A stretch of DNA of 46,017 nt from Deltaproteobacteria bacterium. Its GTDB lineage: Bacteria > Desulfobacterota > Desulfuromonadia > Desulfuromonadales > BM103. Position 1 is the first letter of the stretch, and each line of letters starts with the position of its first letter. Positions 9,026 to 18,259 of the stretch are shown here, in pieces. The notes below the pieces were generated by a model. The model had not been told where the DNA came from, ran no database searches, and saw only the letters and a list, made by a program, of their open reading frames with translations. Made by a program: the position numbers and the translations under genes. The stretch spans positions 1 to 46,017 of the forward strand of contig JAGXHM010000056.1 in NCBI GenBank assembly GCA_024636155.1, read 5' to 3'.

Positions 9026-11041
9026 TTACTTACCGATGAAGTTCGGTTTTTCTCCGGTTAAAATACTTGTAAGCCCGATCCGGGCGTCCTCGCTGGCAAA
9101 GATGGCTTGTAAGCCATCAAGCTCCAATTGCAGGCCGTCCTGAAGATCCATGGCAAAGCCCTTGTCGACCAGGTTCATGGCAATTTTCAAGGCCATCGGC
9201 GCCTTACGACTTATAGTTTTGGCAAGCTTCTCAGAGCCTTCCCGTGTCAGCAGCGGATGATTAAGTTCACCGTTGAATTCGGCAAAAGCCAGTTCTTCGG
9301 TACTTTCATTTTCGCGACCACTCTGTGCTTTGTCGAGAGACACTTCAGCCAACTGACGCCAGTCCAGGACCGGCTCGATGATGGTGTCTATCAGGCCAAA
9401 GGCATAGGCTTTTTTAGCATTGATAAATTGACCACTTGCGATCAGCTGTTTTGCACGGGCGACACCAATCAGGCGGCTTGTGCGTTGGGTACCACCCAGG
9501 CCAGGGTAGATACCAATGCCGGTTTCAGGAAAGGCCAGGATTGATTTGCGCGTACCGATACGATAATTGCAAGCCAGGGCCAGCTCCAGGCCACCGCCAA
9601 GCGCCATGCCGTCCAGATAGGCATAGGTGGTTTTATCGGAAGAGCTTATCTTGTTCAGCACCTGCTGACCATATTCTGTAAAAGACTGGATCCGCGGCAA
9701 ATCATCTGCATTCATGGCATCGACAAAGAACTTGATGTCAGCGCCAGCGATAAAGGCCTTACCTTTGCCGTGGATAAATATTTTACTGATATCACTGCGG
9801 GCATTGAGCTCATCAACGCAGCAATCAAGCTGACTCATCACCTGCTCGCCAAGCGGGTTCATCCGGTCAGGCAAATCAAAAATGATAAAACCACTCTCGC
9901 CGACGACCTCAGTAGTCACCCAATTGAGACGCAAACTTTGCGCTTGAGATAAATCCTCCAAGCAAGTCGGCAACGGCAAGTTCCAGGCGGAAAAAACGCT
10001 CTCTACCATCTCCTTGACCTTGGTTGTCCCAATTTTTTCAAGTAACTCGAAAGGACCCATCGGCCAACGCAAACCTGCTCGCGCGCCCAGGTCGGTAGAG
10101 GTTGCGTCGATCACTCCTTCACTGACCATCTGCGCAGCAACACCGAGGCTGGCACCAACCAAACGACGCGTTACAATGTCAGCCTGGTCAGAACCATTAT
10201 TGAGGTGCTGAGTATCTTCAATGTTCCAATCTTTTTTGGCTTCGACCTGTTGGCAAAGAATCTTCGCCGGAGCGTAGAATGCGTGTAACTCGCTTGCCAG
10301 GCCATCAGCTGCATGCATAGCAATTGGCACTCCGGTCGCATTCATCAAAGCAAAGGGCCCCATGCCAACGCCAAATACCTCGCAGGCGACCTGGTCGATA
10401 AAGACGATGCTGCCGAAGCCTTCTTCATAGAGACGAGCCGCCTCGTTCAACCAGGGGACAAAGAAACGATTAACTGCGAACCCTGGAGCATCTTTGACCA
10501 GAATTGGCGTTTTATCATAGTAGGTGTAGAAGTTTTCGAGGGCTGCGACGATCTCGGGCGCTGACTTTTCACCGGGGATCAATTCGACCAGTTTGTTTTT
10601 GGCCGCGTGATAGAAATAGTGAACACCAACGACCCGCTCGGGAGTTTGCAGATCTGCAGAAATTTCACTGATCAGGAATGAAGAGGTGTTGCTGGCGAGA
10701 ATGCAATCAGCGCTCACCACCTTCTCCAGCTCAGCGAACAGCCCTTTCTTGACGGCGAGGTTTTCGAAAATTGCCTCGACTACCAGATCAGCTTTGGCCA
10801 GCGCTGACTGTTCGGTGGTGCATTGCAGGCGACCGAGAATCTGATCAAATGTCTGCTGATCAATCAATCCGCGCTGCAGGGCCTCGCCCAGAGATTCGCG
10901 CATATAGCCAACCCCCCGCTCCAGAAACTCTTCCTTCTGGTCAACGAGAATGACTGAGAGACCTTTCATGACAAAGTGTTGAGCAATCGCTGACCCCATG
11001 GTTCCGGCGCCAACGACGCCTATCGTTGTAATCGGTTTCAT
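9026..11041 (-). CDS. 3-hydroxyacyl-CoA dehydrogenase / enoyl-CoA hydratase fusion
   Basis: A 671-residue two-enzyme fusion. Residues 1 to about 390 form a 3-hydroxyacyl-CoA dehydrogenase with the NAD-binding GAGTMG, an active-site region HYFYHAA, and a second C-terminal dehydrogenase domain (DLGARAGLRWPMGPFEL). From about 410 an enoyl-CoA hydratase domain follows, with GKAFIAGADIKFF, LGGGLELALACNYR and FPETGIGIYPGLGGTQR. The order (dehydrogenase first) is the reverse of FadB. It probably hydrates and oxidises pimelyl-chain CoA esters made by BamA, working with the adjacent thiolase. The Geobacter counterpart is called bamM. It is first in a minus-strand operon driven from the 11042-11540 region. 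Confidence 0.92.
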   Translation of the reverse strand: MKPITTIGVVGAGTMGSAIAQHFVMKGLSVILVDQKEEFLERGVGYMRESLGEALQRGLIDQQTFDQILGRLQCTTEQSALAKADLVVEAIFENLAVKKGLFAELEKVVSADCILASNTSSFLISEISADLQTPERVVGVHYFYHAAKNKLVELIPGEKSAPEIVAALENFYTYYDKTPILVKDAPGFAVNRFFVPWLNEAARLYEEGFGSIVFIDQVACEVFGVGMGPFALMNATGVPIAMHAADGLASELHAFYAPAKILCQQVEAKKDWNIEDTQHLNNGSDQADIVTRRLVGASLGVAAQMVSEGVIDATSTDLGARAGLRWPMGPFELLEKIGTTKVKEMVESVFSAWNLPLPTCLEDLSQAQSLRLNWVTTEVVGESGFIIFDLPDRMNPLGEQVMSQLDCCVDELNARSDISKIFIHGKGKAFIAGADIKFFVDAMNADDLPRIQSFTEYGQQVLNKISSSDKTTYAYLDGMALGGGLELALACNYRIGTRKSILAFPETGIGIYPGLGGTQRTSRLIGVARAKQLIASGQFINAKKAYAFGLIDTIIEPVLDWRQLAEVSLDKAQSGRENESTEELAFAEFNGELNHPLLTREGSEKLAKTISRKAPMALKIAMNLVDKGFAMDLQDGLQLELDGLQAIFASEDARIGLTSILTGEKPNFIGK

Positions 11042-11162
11042 TCGTTTACCTCATATTAAGGATATTAAAGTAATGTCAAAAACTGTGAAATTCAGATCTC
11101 CTGTTTATGCAAATTGGAGTAATTTTGAGTCGGATAGATCATCACAAACAGTCAAATCCTTA

Positions 11163-11177
11163 TTTCGCAATGCGAAA
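11163..11177. promoter_or_regulatory. Putative IclR-type operator, copy 1
   Basis: TTTCGCAATGCGAAA is an inverted repeat with 7-base arms. It is followed by a CAG and a TTTCG half-site, and the same 25-base arrangement (two positions differ) recurs 210 bases away. The spacing to the dehydrogenase-fusion start (about 120 bases) suits control of that operon. Binding by the neighbouring IclR protein is inferred. Confidence 0.65.
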
Positions 11178-11372
11178 CCAGCTTTCGTTTCTCGTAAATC
11201 TTATCCGACAACACACTGTTTGTAAATAATTTTCTTCAGAGAACATACTAGCCAATTCATATACCCACATACAAGATACTGTTTTTATGGAATACGAGAT
11301 CTGCTTACTTGATAAATTTACGATTAAAAAGAAGTTTATTGATATATATACCAAACGATAAGTCTGCAAGAG

Positions 11373-11387
11373 TTTCGCAATGCGAAA
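11373..11387. promoter_or_regulatory. Putative IclR-type operator, copy 2
   Basis: This is the second TTTCGCAATGCGAAA, again followed by a TTTCG half-site. It lies about 30 bases upstream of the putative iclR -35 box, a suitable position for autoregulation. Confidence 0.65.
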
Positions 11388-11417
11388 TCAGTTTTCGAGG
11401 AAACGTTGTTTTATCCC

Positions 11418-11446
11418 TTGACACGGCGCTATATCTTCTATAGAAA
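11418..11446 (+). promoter_or_regulatory. Putative sigma-70 promoter of iclR
   Basis: TTGACA at 11418-11423 is followed 17 bases later by TAGAAA (11441-11446); TATAGA at 11439 gives a 15-base alternative. It faces the IclR gene with a leader of about 90 bases. Confidence 0.5.
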
Positions 11447-11540
11447 TTTAGAGCAAGGTCGGTCCACATTTCCAATATCTGCAGTACCAGACCTAACTTT
11501 AAAGCAAGGCTTGCCGGGACAACCGCCCAGGTAAAATCAT

Positions 11541-12392
11541 ATGAATAACAATACGGCATCAAACCATAAAGGCAACAAGGCAGAACTGATGGAGACAGGG
11601 AAGATCAACCCCATTGAGGAACATAGCGAGGACCGTCAATTTGTCACAGCCCTGGCTCGTGGGCTGGAAGTGCTGCGTTGTTTCGAGCCCGGAGACCGAC
11701 ACCTTGGAAACCAGGAGATTGCCGAGCGCACTGGCCTGCCCAAGCCGACCATCTCCCGCCTGACCCACACCCTGACCTGCATGGGCTACCTTTACCACAA
11801 TGAAAGGCTGGGCAAATATCAACTCGGCACCGGAGTGCTCTCTCTCGGTTTTTCGTTGCTCTCCAACCTGGAAGTACTGAAGATCGCCCGCCCCCTGATG
11901 CAGGAACTGGCCGAACATACTCACACCCAGGTTTCAGTCGGCACCCGTGATCGCCTCAGCATGCTCTTACTGGACAGTCGGGAACAAACCGAGGCGACCA
12001 TTTCCCTGCCTCGAGAGCCAGGCATGCGGCTCCCCCTCGCCAAAACCGCTATGGGCAGGGCTCTGCTTTGCGGTCTGCCAGATGACAAGCGAGAGCAGTT
12101 GCTAGCCAACATCCGGCAACAGGATCCAACTGGCTGGCCGCAACTCAAAGTCTGCGTTGACCAGGCTCTGCGGGATTATCAGGAACGCGGCTTCTGCCTG
12201 TCGATTGGCCAGTGGCGCAGTGACGTCAACGCTGTTGCCGTGCCGTTGCTGCCCATCGCCGGTTCCCGACGCTTGGCCTTCAACTGTGCGGCTCCATCGT
12301 TTGTACTGCGCCAGCACATGCTCGAGGATGACATCGGCCCCAGACTGGTCAACATGGTCAGAACCATTGAATCGGAAACGGCCCGTTATTGA
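11541..12392 (+). CDS. IclR-family transcriptional regulator
   Basis: A 283-residue regulator. After a 35-residue N-terminal extension comes a winged helix (ALARGLEVLRCF through GLPKPTISRLTHTL, about residues 37-80). An IclR effector-binding domain follows to the end (MRLPLAKTAMGRALLCGLP; DVNAVAVPLL near 225). IclR proteins control aromatic and carboxylic acid catabolism as dimers or tetramers that bind small acids. Both its position beside two identical inverted repeats and its place at the head of the plus-strand array suggest it controls the divergent ring-cleavage operon and possibly the downstream genes. A later start at 11589 is possible; the first 16 residues look unconserved. Confidence 0.92.
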   Translation: MNNNTASNHKGNKAELMETGKINPIEEHSEDRQFVTALARGLEVLRCFEPGDRHLGNQEIAERTGLPKPTISRLTHTLTCMGYLYHNERLGKYQLGTGVLSLGFSLLSNLEVLKIARPLMQELAEHTHTQVSVGTRDRLSMLLLDSREQTEATISLPREPGMRLPLAKTAMGRALLCGLPDDKREQLLANIRQQDPTGWPQLKVCVDQALRDYQERGFCLSIGQWRSDVNAVAVPLLPIAGSRRLAFNCAAPSFVLRQHMLEDDIGPRLVNMVRTIESETARY

Positions 12393-12463
12393 TAGCGAAC
12401 GGCTGCCAATCGAATAACGCAAGGCACCACTTATTCTTCCAGCCAACAGGAACTGAGGCAAGA

Positions 12464-13273
12464 ATGACAGAGCCAGTTTATGTCGGACTCGACATGGGAG
12501 CATCACGCACCAAGGTGGCGGTTATTGACCGGCACGGGGTGCTGATCGGCCACGCAGTCAAAAAATCGGGAATCGATTTTGCTGCGACTGCAACGTTCTG
12601 CCTGGACGCCTCTCTGGAAATGGCTGGAGTCAACAGAGATGATATTTCTGACGCCGTCGCTACCGGGTACGGCCGCAATAACGTCGCCTTTGTTACCGAA
12701 AAGAGCAAAACCGAGATCGGCTGTCACGCCAAGGGTTGCCACTACAGCTTTGCAGGAGAGATCACCATCATCGATATCGGCGGCCAGGACAACAAGATCA
12801 TCAAACTTGACGCCGAGGGGCGGCGCGACAGTTTTAAAATGAATCGTAAATGCGCCGCCGGAACCGGAGCCTTTCTTGAAGAGATGTCGAGCCGCCTCGA
12901 TATCCCCCTCGACGAGATGAACAATCTGGCCCGCCAGGCAACTGAGATGATCAAGCTCGGCAGTTACTGCACAGTCTTTTCGGCAACAGAGGTTTTGGAG
13001 AACATCCGTCACGGCAAGCCGGTCGCTGATATCATCAAGGGGATCTTCTACTCGATGATCCAGCGCGTCCTGGAGATGGATTCCCTGACCGAGAAAGTGG
13101 TTTTGAGTGGCGGAGTTGTCGCCCACAATCCCTACCTGGTCGAGATGGCCGCCGAACTGATCGGCCGACCAGTGTTGATCCCGGAGTTCCCCCAGTTCAC
13201 CGGCGCCCACGGTGCGGCCCTCTATGCTCTGGATGCGGTAACCAACACCGGTGAAGACAGCAAAAAACTTTGA
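12464..13273 (+). CDS. 2-hydroxyacyl-CoA dehydratase activase (HgdC/BadF family ATPase)
   Basis: A 269-residue ASKHA-fold ATPase that drives electrons, at the cost of ATP, onto a partner dehydratase or reductase. It has the phosphate-1 loop GLDMGASRTK (8-17), the IDIGGQDNK phosphate-2 motif (103-111), and the two cluster cysteines C130 (KCAAGTGAF) and C169 (GSYCTVF) that hold a 4Fe-4S cluster between two subunits. I chose the ATG at 12464 (GAGG upstream) over a frame reaching 12389. The next gene encodes its likely partner. Relatives are HgdC, FldI, BadF/BadG, and the reductases of double-cubane-cluster proteins. Confidence 0.92.
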   Translation: MTEPVYVGLDMGASRTKVAVIDRHGVLIGHAVKKSGIDFAATATFCLDASLEMAGVNRDDISDAVATGYGRNNVAFVTEKSKTEIGCHAKGCHYSFAGEITIIDIGGQDNKIIKLDAEGRRDSFKMNRKCAAGTGAFLEEMSSRLDIPLDEMNNLARQATEMIKLGSYCTVFSATEVLENIRHGKPVADIIKGIFYSMIQRVLEMDSLTEKVVLSGGVVAHNPYLVEMAAELIGRPVLIPEFPQFTGAHGAALYALDAVTNTGEDSKKL

Positions 13274-13438
13274 ATCACCAAAACACCAAAAGAATCGAGG
13301 ACTAAGATCAAAATCTTCTTGCACAGAGCAGAGGGAGTCGGGAACAATAAGTAAGACTTCACAATTATAACCTTAATGATTTTTGCACTTTTTTTCTTTA
13401 TGTTCTTTGTGACTTGGTGGCTTGGTGGCCAAAAAGGA
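13274..13438. repeat. Long imperfect palindrome, copy C (divergent)
   Basis: This lies in the gap between the activase and its partner gene. It starts TCACCAAAACACCAAAAGAA, and its far end (TTCTTTGTGACTTGGTGGC) is close to the reverse complement of that. It resembles the elements at 6424 and 22033 in layout and in its CTTTGTG-type motifs but is only loosely similar. It may form a long hairpin in the mRNA. Confidence 0.5.
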
Positions 13439-13472
13439 TTTTAGCTTTTTAAGAGTTTTTGGGGAGAGATTC

Positions 13473-14720
13473 ATGGCACAAGAGAAGCAGCCGCAAAGAA
13501 AGAAGATTGAGGCAACCGGACAGATGATGAAAATCATGTCCGACTACTTCTACGACCTGAATGACGCGGCAAAGGCGCCAGACCGCAAGGTTGCCTGGTG
13601 CACCAGTGTTGGACCAGCGGAACTGCTCAGAGCGATGGGTTTTGCCGTACACTTTCCGGAAAACCACGCCGCCATGCTCGGCGCGACGCGCATGGCCACC
13701 GAACTGATTCCCGAGGCCACAACCATCGGCTATTCACCCGATATCTGCTCGTACTTGACCGCTGACATCGGCGCCTACCTGAAAGGGGTATCGCCCCTGG
13801 CCAAGGCCTACCCTGGCATTGAAGCCCCGCCTCGCCCCGACATACTGGTCTACAACACCAACCAGTGTCGCGACGTTCAGGACTGGTTCTCCTGGTACGC
13901 AAAAGAGCTGGATGTGCCCTGCATCGGCATCACTTCGCCGAAAAACTTTACCAATGTCACCGACATCCTGATCGACGACGTCACCAGGCAGATCGAAGCG
14001 CTGATCCCCACCCTGGAAAAAATCTCCGGACAGCCGCTGGAGTTGCAACGGCTGCGCGAAACCGTGGCACTCTCCCGCGAATGTACCGAACTCTGGCGTC
14101 AGGTCCTCGAGACCGCAGCGGCCTCCCCTGCCCCACTGACCTTTTTCGATGGCACAATCCACATGGGCCCGGCAGTGGTGCTGCGTGGCACCCGGCAGGC
14201 GGTCGACTATTATCAGCAACTACTCACTGAACTCACTCAGAGGATGACTGACAAGGTTGGTGCGGTTGATAGCGAAAAGCATCGTATCTACTGGGAAGGA
14301 ATGCCGGTCTGGGGTCGCCTGCGCCAACATTCCGAACTTTTTGCCGAGCTGCAAGCCAGCGTGCTGGTTTCAACCTACTGTAGTAGCTGGATTTTCCCCG
14401 ACTTCGACGCCAAAGACCCGATCCGCAGCATGGCCAAAGCTTATCTTGGACTCTTTATCGTCCGCTCCGATTCTTACAAAGAAGAGTACATCAAGGAGAT
14501 GCTGAGGAAATTCCACATTGACGGCATCATCTATCACGACGCGAAGACCTGCCCCTGCAATTCCAACAGCCGCTACGGCATGCCCCAACGGTTGGAAAAA
14601 GAGACCGGCATCCCGAGCCAGGTGATTTCCGGTGACCTCAATGACCTGCGCTGTGTTTCCGACGAACAGACCCGGACCAACGTCGAAGCCTTTATCGAGC
14701 AACTCGAGGAGAGAAGATAA
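13473..14720 (+). CDS. 2-hydroxyacyl-CoA dehydratase / double-cubane reductase-like subunit
   Basis: A 415-residue member of the HgdB/BcrC/FldB superfamily. Candidate iron-sulfur ligands are C43 (AWCTS), C92 (DICSY), C132 (NQCRD), C303 (TYCSSW) and C360/C362 (TCPC). The start is the ATG at 13473 after GGGGAGAG; an earlier GTG frame lies in the repeat. True 2-hydroxyacyl-CoA dehydratases have two such subunits and class I benzoyl-CoA reductase has two plus two activase subunits, but only one is present here. With a single activase this resembles the two-component double-cubane-cluster systems (E. coli YjiM/YjiL type). The substrate is unknown; it may dehydrate a 2-hydroxyacyl-CoA or reduce a small molecule. 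Confidence 0.82.
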   Translation: MAQEKQPQRKKIEATGQMMKIMSDYFYDLNDAAKAPDRKVAWCTSVGPAELLRAMGFAVHFPENHAAMLGATRMATELIPEATTIGYSPDICSYLTADIGAYLKGVSPLAKAYPGIEAPPRPDILVYNTNQCRDVQDWFSWYAKELDVPCIGITSPKNFTNVTDILIDDVTRQIEALIPTLEKISGQPLELQRLRETVALSRECTELWRQVLETAAASPAPLTFFDGTIHMGPAVVLRGTRQAVDYYQQLLTELTQRMTDKVGAVDSEKHRIYWEGMPVWGRLRQHSELFAELQASVLVSTYCSSWIFPDFDAKDPIRSMAKAYLGLFIVRSDSYKEEYIKEMLRKFHIDGIIYHDAKTCPCNSNSRYGMPQRLEKETGIPSQVISGDLNDLRCVSDEQTRTNVEAFIEQLEERR

Positions 14721-14721
14721 G

Positions 14722-16821
14722 ATGTTAGACGCCTTATTCAAACCGAAAGCGGTTGCCCTGATTGGTGCCTCGACCAAAGAGCTCTCCATCGGCAATGTCA
14801 TCATCAGGAACCTTCAGACCTACGGCTACAAGGGCAAGATCTACCCCGTCAACGCCAATGCCGCCGCAGTATGCGGACTCAAATCCTATCCGACCATTGG
14901 CGACATCCCCGGAGAAGTTGATTTGGCGCATATCATCATCCCCAGCCAGTTCGTACCCCAGGCGATTGAGGAATGTGGGCAAAAAGGAGTCAAGGCAGTC
15001 ATTATCAACTCGGCCGGTTTCAGAGAAATGGGCGATGAGGGGGTCAGGCTGCAGGAAGAGTTTTTGGCCAACGCCCGCAAATACGGGATCCGCTTGTTCG
15101 GCCCCAACTGTCAGGGGATTATCAATTCCGACCCGGAGCTCAACGCCTATTGCAACTTCACCTTCACCTTCCCCAAACCGGGCAGCATCTCGGTGGTAGC
15201 CTTAAGCGGTGGCGTCGGCGCACTGATCATGCAGGTGCTGGACGACCTGGATATCGGTCAACGCCTGTATGCATCAAACGGCAACGCCTGCGATGTGTCA
15301 ATTCCGGAAATTCTCCACTATTACGGTGAAGATGAAGGAACCAAAGCGATCATTCTTTACACCGAGGGCTTTGACAATCCACGTGAATTCCTTGAGGTAA
15401 CCCGCAAGGTGGTTGCGAAAAAACCGGTTCTGGCTATGAAAGCTGGCCGCACCGAAGAAGGCGCCAAAGCTGCCTCCTCCCATACCGGCTCACTCGCAGG
15501 TGTTGATATTGCGACCGAGCTGATTTTTGAAAAAATCGGCGTCCTCCCCTTCAAAGATGAGGGAGAAATGGTTCGAGCGGCGATGGCTTTCTCCAGCCAA
15601 CCGATCCCAACCGGCAACCGGGTCGGCATTATCACCAACACGGGCGGACCGGCGGTAATCGCCACCGACGTGCTGGTTGATTTCGGCCTCGAAGTGCCAA
15701 AGCTTTCCGAAGCGTCGATCGCCCGTCTGCGGGAGACCCAATTCCCTCAAGCGGCACTGGAAAATCCGATTGACGTAGTCGCCACAGCGGGTGGCCCCCA
15801 GTTCCGCGCGGCCCTCGACGTCTTGCTGGACGATGACCAGATCGACTGCATCTACATCAACTTTGTCACCGCACCTTTCACCGACACAGATGCAGTCGCT
15901 CGTGAAATTGTCGAAATCAGCCGCCAACGCCGCAAACCGCTCGTCTGTAACTTTATGACCAACGTGAAACTTGAGCGATACCAGAGGACTACGGCGATCC
16001 TCAAAGAGGGCGAAGTGCCCTACTACGCCAACCCCGGTGATGCCGCCCGTGCCCTTGGTGCCCTGGTGAACTATGGTCGTATCCAGCAAAGGGATATTGG
16101 CCAACCGCAAACCTTCGATGATGTCTTCGTCAATCAAGCCAGGGCAATCGTTGAACAAGCCCGCCAGGCCGGACGTGAAGTCCTTTCTGCCTATGAAGTT
16201 TACACTATCTTCGAAGCCTACGGCATCCCGATTGCCCCCTGGCAAGTCGTTAAAAATGCTGAACAGGCGGCCGCCGCAGCCACTGAGATCGGTTATCCGG
16301 TGGTAGTCAAAGTCGACTGTGGTGAGATCGACCATAAAAGCGATATGGGTGGAGTCGCCATCAACCTCAAAGATGCTGCCGCAGTGCGCAGCACCGTTGC
16401 AGAGATGCAGGACCGCCTTGGTCGCTTTGGCGAACTTGGCTTTCTGGTGCAAAAATTCCTCCCCGGCGGGCGTGAGCTGATTATCGGTGCCAGCGCTGAA
16501 CGGGAATTGGGCCACCTGGTCATGTTCGGCCTCGGCGGTATCTATGTCGAAATCCTCAAAGATGTCGTTTTCAAAGTCGCCCCGGTGACCAAGGTCGAGG
16601 CTGAAGAAATGCTCGCGGGAATCAAAACCTCTGCGCTGCTTGATGGTGTACGTGGCGAAGCGGGAATCGACAAGCTGGCAGTGATTGAACTGATCCAAAG
16701 AGTCTCGCAACTGCTCGGCGATCTGCCAATGATCCAGGAAATGGATCTGAATCCGATCATGGCCTTTGCCGACAAGGCCTTTGCTGTTGACGGCAGAATT
16801 CGCATTCAGATTGAAGAGTAA
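14722..16821 (+). CDS. ADP-forming acyl-CoA synthetase, fused alpha-beta form
   Basis: A 699-residue enzyme that interconverts acyl-CoA + ADP + phosphate with acid + ATP + CoA. An N-terminal CoA-binding Rossmann domain (AVALIGASTKE at 10-20) is followed by a succinyl-CoA-ligase-like domain whose phosphorylated histidine is probably H254 in SSHTGSLAG. A C-terminal ATP-grasp domain starts near 475 (VEQARQAGREVLSAYEVY). Both halves are fused, as in the acetyl/acyl-CoA synthetases of many anaerobes. The ATG at 14722 lies one base after the previous stop. Downstream of 2-oxoacid oxidoreductases it could conserve energy from aryl- or acyl-CoA, or instead activate an acid. Confidence 0.92.
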   Translation: MLDALFKPKAVALIGASTKELSIGNVIIRNLQTYGYKGKIYPVNANAAAVCGLKSYPTIGDIPGEVDLAHIIIPSQFVPQAIEECGQKGVKAVIINSAGFREMGDEGVRLQEEFLANARKYGIRLFGPNCQGIINSDPELNAYCNFTFTFPKPGSISVVALSGGVGALIMQVLDDLDIGQRLYASNGNACDVSIPEILHYYGEDEGTKAIILYTEGFDNPREFLEVTRKVVAKKPVLAMKAGRTEEGAKAASSHTGSLAGVDIATELIFEKIGVLPFKDEGEMVRAAMAFSSQPIPTGNRVGIITNTGGPAVIATDVLVDFGLEVPKLSEASIARLRETQFPQAALENPIDVVATAGGPQFRAALDVLLDDDQIDCIYINFVTAPFTDTDAVAREIVEISRQRRKPLVCNFMTNVKLERYQRTTAILKEGEVPYYANPGDAARALGALVNYGRIQQRDIGQPQTFDDVFVNQARAIVEQARQAGREVLSAYEVYTIFEAYGIPIAPWQVVKNAEQAAAAATEIGYPVVVKVDCGEIDHKSDMGGVAINLKDAAAVRSTVAEMQDRLGRFGELGFLVQKFLPGGRELIIGASAERELGHLVMFGLGGIYVEILKDVVFKVAPVTKVEAEEMLAGIKTSALLDGVRGEAGIDKLAVIELIQRVSQLLGDLPMIQEMDLNPIMAFADKAFAVDGRIRIQIEE

Positions 16822-16835
16822 CAAAGGTGAAAACG

Positions 16836-18200
16836 ATGCTTTTAGGATCAAACAGAGCAAATATCCACTGGCAGAAGACTTGTCAGTCACGCATCACAAC
16901 CCCGGACGAGGCTATCAAGACAATCAAGTCTGGTGATCGGGTCTTTTTGACCGGCAACGCTTCTGTGCCACTACCATTGCTTGATGCCCTGGTCAAACGA
17001 GCACCAGAACTGCAGAATGTTGAAGTCTGTCATCCGTTGACCATATGTCCCGCTGACTATGTCGCCCCGGAGATGGAAGGTCATCTACGCATCAACTCCA
17101 TGTTTATCAGCCCCAACGTGCGTAACGCTGTTAATCAGGGTCGAGCTGACTTTACTCCAGTGATGCTTTCTGAGTTCCCATTGCTCTTTAAAAACGGCCA
17201 TCTCCCCCTGGATGTTGCCTTGATCCATGTCTCACCTCCGGATGAAAACGGCTTCTGTTCCATGGGTGCAGAATCCGGGCTCACAATCTCGGCGGCGGAG
17301 GTCGCCAAGATTGTCATTGCTCAGGTCAACGAACAGATGCCACGCACTCTTGGCGATACTGCCATGCATATCGACAAGATGCACTACATCATACCGTGCG
17401 ACACACCCTTGTTTGAGATGCCGATGGGAGATGATGCGGATCAGAATGTGGTCGAAAAGATCGCTGCTCATATCGCCGGTTTGATCCCCGACGGAGCAAC
17501 CATGCAGTTGGGCATCGGGGCGCTTCCCAACGCCGTCCTGAAATTTCTCTTTGAGAAAAAAGACCTCGGCATCCATTCCGAGTTGATCTCGGACGGAATC
17601 ATTGACCTGGTCGAAGCTGGCGTTGTGAACGGTTCTTGCAAAACCCTTCATCCCGGCAAAATCACCTGCGGCTTTCTGCTCGGCACCAAACGTCTCTATG
17701 ACTGGGTCAGCAACAACCCACTGGTTGAAATGCACCGTACCGAATATGTTAACGACCCCTTTGTGGTAGCGCAGAACGATCGCATGGTCGCGATCAACTC
17801 AGCAATTGAAGTCGATTTCACAGGACAGGTCTGCGCCGACAGTATTGGCACGAAGATGCATTCGGCGGTTGGCGGCCAGGTAGACTTCATTTACGGCTCT
17901 TCCCGTTCCAAAGGCGGCGTACCAATTATTGCTCTGCCAAGCATTTCAACACTGCGCGACGGCTCTGTCGTCAGCAAGATTGTGCCGACGTTGAAACTCG
18001 GTGCGGGAGTCGTCACCAGCCGAAATCATGTCCACTACGTGGTCACCGAATTCGGTGTTGCCGCACTTTACGGCAAGACAGTCCGCCAGCGGACCCAGGC
18101 ACTGATTAATGTTGCCCACCCGCAGTTCCGTGCAGAACTCACCGAAAAAGCGAAAGAGCTGAAGTACCTGCAAGGAACAGGCAAAGACGCAATTAAATAG
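16836..18200 (+). CDS. Acetyl-CoA hydrolase / CoA-transferase family protein
   Basis: A 454-residue protein of the acetyl-CoA hydrolase/4-hydroxybutyrate CoA-transferase family. The catalytic glutamate is probably E249 in GIHSELISDG; GIGALPNAVL and an SKGG glycine turn are also typical. It moves CoA between acetyl- or butyryl-CoA and a carboxylic acid. The ATG at 16836 has an AAGGTG site; a GTG at 16827 is the alternative. It sits 14 bases after the synthetase gene. In this cluster it could form the CoA ester of a 2-hydroxy acid for the dehydratase-like protein, or activate the imported acid. Confidence 0.9.
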   Translation: MLLGSNRANIHWQKTCQSRITTPDEAIKTIKSGDRVFLTGNASVPLPLLDALVKRAPELQNVEVCHPLTICPADYVAPEMEGHLRINSMFISPNVRNAVNQGRADFTPVMLSEFPLLFKNGHLPLDVALIHVSPPDENGFCSMGAESGLTISAAEVAKIVIAQVNEQMPRTLGDTAMHIDKMHYIIPCDTPLFEMPMGDDADQNVVEKIAAHIAGLIPDGATMQLGIGALPNAVLKFLFEKKDLGIHSELISDGIIDLVEAGVVNGSCKTLHPGKITCGFLLGTKRLYDWVSNNPLVEMHRTEYVNDPFVVAQNDRMVAINSAIEVDFTGQVCADSIGTKMHSAVGGQVDFIYGSSRSKGGVPIIALPSISTLRDGSVVSKIVPTLKLGAGVVTSRNHVHYVVTEFGVAALYGKTVRQRTQALINVAHPQFRAELTEKAKELKYLQGTGKDAIK

Positions 18201-18259
18201 CGCTAACCTATCGAACGTTTTTCAATACTGACGTCAATTTATGCTGAGAGGTGGAATTT

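Larger units (their letters stand above)
11042..11540. promoter_or_regulatory. Divergent control region between ring-cleavage operon and iclR
   Basis: This AT-rich 499-base space lies between the minus-strand beta-oxidation operon and the plus-strand IclR gene. It contains two copies of a perfect inverted repeat (11163-11177 and 11373-11387) and a sigma-70 type promoter facing iclR near 11418-11446. Two short minus-strand open frames here lack family features and look accidental. Confidence 0.75.

Noticed and set aside
11160-11562. Minus-strand open frames in the divergent control region
   Set aside because: They are AT-rich, overlap the inverted repeats and the putative promoter, and resemble no known protein.
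12464-14720. ATP-dependent class I benzoyl-CoA reductase
   Set aside because: That enzyme needs two HgdB-type and two activase-type subunits; only one of each is present, and BamB is already the ring reductase here.
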